Shown here piece by piece: positions 6,258-8,440 of a DNA stretch of 8,440 nt (position 1 is the first letter of the stretch; every line of letters begins with the position of its first letter). The DNA is taken from assembly GCA_017463035.1 (NCBI GenBank), contig JAFTPY010000021.1, positions 1 to 8,440 on the forward strand. Direction: 5' to 3'. The notes under the pieces were generated by a model. The model did not search any database. It was not told the origin of the DNA and worked only from the letters and a program-made list of their open reading frames with translations. Position numbers and translations under genes: made by a program. The stretch is from Lachnospiraceae bacterium. GTDB taxonomy: Bacteria > Bacillota > Clostridia > Lachnospirales > Lachnospiraceae.

Positions 6258-8440
6258 ATGATTACATTATTGAAAAACGGTGCGTATGTGGTAAACGGTG
6301 AAGTCATCGAGGATACCGCAGACGGCAAGCAGAAGGTTGCTGCGATGCTGGGCTCTGTTCCGGCAGCAGAAGAAGCAAAGAAAGCAACGCTTTCTTACGG
6401 AATTTTAGAGGCACACAATACCTCCGGTTCCATGGACAAGTTAAAGATTAAGTTCGATAAGCTGACATCTCACGATATTACGTTTGTGGGTATTATTCAG
6501 ACCGCAAGAGCCAGCGGACTCACCGAGTTCCCGGTTCCGTATGTTCTGACCAACTGCCATAACAGTCTTTGTGCGGTAGGCGGTACCATCAACGAGGATG
6601 ACCACATGTTTGGTCTTTCCTGCGCAAAGCGTTACGGCGGTATTTACGTTCCGCCGCATCAGGCTGTTATTCACCAGTTTGCAAGAGAAATGCTGGCAGG
6701 CGGCGGTAAGATGATTCTCGGTTCCGACAGCCATACCCGTTACGGTGCATTGGGTACCATGGCAGTGGGTGAGGGCGGCCCGGAGCTTGTTAAGCAGCTC
6801 CTCAATAAGACCTACGACATCAACATGCCGAAGGTAGTGGGCGTACATATGACCAGTAAGCCGGCCAAGGGTGTAGGTCCGCAGGATATCGCACTGGCGA
6901 TTATCGGTGCTGTATTCGCCAACGGCTATGTAAACAATAAGGTAATGGAGTTCTTCGGTGAAGGCGTTCACAACATGAGCGTGGATTACCGTATCGGCGT
7001 GGACGTTATGACCACGGAGACCACCTGTCTTTCCTCTATTTGGGAGACCGATTCCGCAGTGGAAGAGTTCTATGAGATGCACGGACGTAAGGAAGATTAC
7101 AAGGAATTAAAGCTTGCACCGGTAGCTTATTACGACGGTATCATCGAGGTAGAGCTTGACAAGATTCGTCCGATGATTGCGATGCCGTTCCATCCGAGCA
7201 ATGTATACACCATCGCTGATTTAAAGGCAAACTTAGAGGATATCTTAGCTGAGGTTGAGAAGAAGGCTCTTGTCAGCCTTGATAACAATAAGGTTACTTA
7301 TAAGCTTCGCGACAAGATCCGTAACGGCAAGCTCTATATTGAGCAGGGCGTTATCGCAGGCTGTGCAGGCGGCGGCTTTGAAAATATCTGTGATGCTGCG
7401 GATATCTTAAAGGATAAGTTCATCGGTAACGATGAGTTCTCCTTAAGCGTATATCCGGCCAGCCAGCCGATTTTCATGGAGCTTGTTAAGAACGGCAGAG
7501 TGGCAGAGCTTATGCGCGCAGGTGCTACCATCCGTACCGCATTCTGCGGACCGTGCTTCGGCGCAGGCGATGTTCCGGCTAATAACGGTCTCAGTATCCG
7601 TCACTCCACCCGTAACTTCCCGAACCGTGAAGGTTCCAAGGTTACCAACGGTCAGATTGCTTCCGTTGCTCTTATGGATGCACGTTCCATCGCGGCAACC
7701 GCAGCAAACAAGGGCTTCTTAACCGGTGCGGATGAGCTTGATACCGTATTTACGAAGCCGGCTTACTATTTTGATTCTTCCATTTATGAGAATAGAGTTT
7801 ACTTCGGCGCAGGAAAGCCGGATAAGGATGCAGAAGTGAAGTTCGGACCGGGTATCGTGGACTGGCCGGCAATGTCCGCTTTGACCGATGATATGCTGTT
7901 AAAGGTAGTTTCCGAGATTCATGACCCGGTTACCACCACCGACGAGTTGATTCCGTCCGGTGAGACTTCCTCTTACCGCTCCAACCCGCTTGGTTTGGCT
8001 GAGTTTACCCTTTCCAGAAAGGATCAGGCATATGTTGGTCGTGCAAAGGAAGTACAGAAGGCAGAGAAGGCAAGAATCGCAGGGGCTTCCATCAGCGAGG
8101 CAAATGCAGAGGTTGCGGCTGCTTTCGATAAAGTGGCAAAGCAGATGGAGGTAAATCCGTCCGCAACCGAAATCGGTAGTGTGATTTACGCGACAAAGCC
8201 GGGTGACGGTTCCGCCCGTGAGCAGGCAGCAAGCTGTCAGAAGGTGCTGGGTGGTCTTGCAAACATTGCGAAGGAATACGCAACCAAGCGTTACCGCAGT
8301 AACCTTATCAACTGGGGCATGCTTCCGTTCTTAATCGACGGTGAGTTACCGTTTAAGAACGGCGACTACATTTTCTTAAAGGACATTAAGAAGGCAGTTG
8401 TTGAAAAGCAGTCCGAGATTACCGCGTATGTGGTAGGCGA
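6258..8440 (+). CDS. ybhJ: aconitase-superfamily hydratase, YbhJ-like (3' end outside the window)
   Basis: The 727 visible residues match the aconitase superfamily and most closely the E. coli YbhJ hydratase, about 750 residues long, so only the last few dozen codons are missing. The likely reaction is reversible hydration/dehydration of a carboxylic acid in the cytosol with a 4Fe-4S cluster; the substrate is not known. Cluster ligands are Cys369 (IAGCAGG), Cys430 and Cys433 (FCGPCFGAG). Active-site matches to mitochondrial aconitase, from memory, include His101, His139, Asp157-Ser158-His159 (SDSHT), Glu254, Arg452 and Arg457 (TRNFPNREG), Arg574, and Ser652 and Arg654 (GDGSARE) in the C-terminal swivel domain. 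Residues expected as Gln72, Asp100, Asn258 and Asn446 in aconitase appear as His72, Cys100, Val250 and Thr451. The start is set by AGAAAGGG at 6243-6250, seven bases before ATG. The codons look biased toward those of well-expressed genes. No dedicated promoter is clear in the 60-base gap upstream. Confidence 0.93.
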   Translation, partial: MITLLKNGAYVVNGEVIEDTADGKQKVAAMLGSVPAAEEAKKATLSYGILEAHNTSGSMDKLKIKFDKLTSHDITFVGIIQTARASGLTEFPVPYVLTNCHNSLCAVGGTINEDDHMFGLSCAKRYGGIYVPPHQAVIHQFAREMLAGGGKMILGSDSHTRYGALGTMAVGEGGPELVKQLLNKTYDINMPKVVGVHMTSKPAKGVGPQDIALAIIGAVFANGYVNNKVMEFFGEGVHNMSVDYRIGVDVMTTETTCLSSIWETDSAVEEFYEMHGRKEDYKELKLAPVAYYDGIIEVELDKIRPMIAMPFHPSNVYTIADLKANLEDILAEVEKKALVSLDNNKVTYKLRDKIRNGKLYIEQGVIAGCAGGGFENICDAADILKDKFIGNDEFSLSVYPASQPIFMELVKNGRVAELMRAGATIRTAFCGPCFGAGDVPANNGLSIRHSTRNFPNREGSKVTNGQIASVALMDARSIAATAANKGFLTGADELDTVFTKPAYYFDSSIYENRVYFGAGKPDKDAEVKFGPGIVDWPAMSALTDDMLLKVVSEIHDPVTTTDELIPSGETSSYRSNPLGLAEFTLSRKDQAYVGRAKEVQKAEKARIAGASISEANAEVAAAFDKVAKQMEVNPSATEIGSVIYATKPGDGSAREQAASCQKVLGGLANIAKEYATKRYRSNLINWGMLPFLIDGELPFKNGDYIFLKDIKKAVVEKQSEITAYVVG

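Noticed and set aside
6441..7082. 213-codon open frame on the minus strand
   Set aside because: It lies entirely inside the hydratase gene, antisense to conserved aconitase motifs. Its translation is rich in His and Thr as expected of a shadow frame, and it resembles no family.

Overview
The window looks like chromosome of a low-to-mid-GC Gram-positive anaerobe of the Clostridia, most likely Lachnospiraceae. The reasons are strong AGGAGG-type ribosome binding sites, tightly packed same-strand genes, an archaeal/Mrp/hydrogenase-type rather than classical Nuo arrangement of antiporter subunits, a stand-alone CheX, and a YbhJ-type aconitase-family hydratase. The taxonomic assignment is inference. 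All six genes are on the + strand. No tRNA, rRNA, CRISPR array, insertion sequence or phage gene was seen.

Region 1 (1-4940) is the 3' part of an operon. It encodes three consecutive membrane subunits of the proton-conducting, antiporter-like family (relatives of NuoL/M/N, MrpA/D and HyfB/MbhH). The first gene starts directly behind what may be the last codons of an upstream gene. Genes 1 and 2 are separated by 21 bases, and genes 2 and 3 overlap by 4 bases (ATGA). Subunits 1 and 2 have about 14 membrane helices. Subunit 3 lacks the first two helices but has a long C-terminal tail with an amphipathic stretch and a final helix. All three retain the conserved glutamate and lysines of the ion channel. 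No hydrogenase, NuoH-like or other redox subunit is visible here, so the complex could be an Mrp-like antiporter or the membrane arm of a larger redox-driven pump.

Region 2 (4941-5639) holds a convincing sigma-A promoter with an extended -10 and an A/T-rich upstream element, a roughly 95-base leader with small hairpins, a cheX gene (CheY-P phosphatase family), and an intrinsic terminator. This makes a monocistronic chemotaxis unit.

Region 3 (5640-6197) encodes an unrecognised 185-residue protein with one N-terminal membrane anchor and a probable extracellular domain.

Region 4 (6258-8440) is a long aconitase-superfamily hydratase, closest to E. coli YbhJ. It keeps the three iron-sulfur cysteines and most catalytic residues, but several residues expected to contact substrate in true aconitase are changed. 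It runs off the right edge, probably lacking only its last few dozen codons.

The antiporter genes would work as one membrane complex. CheX, the membrane-anchored protein and the hydratase show no clear functional link to it beyond adjacency.
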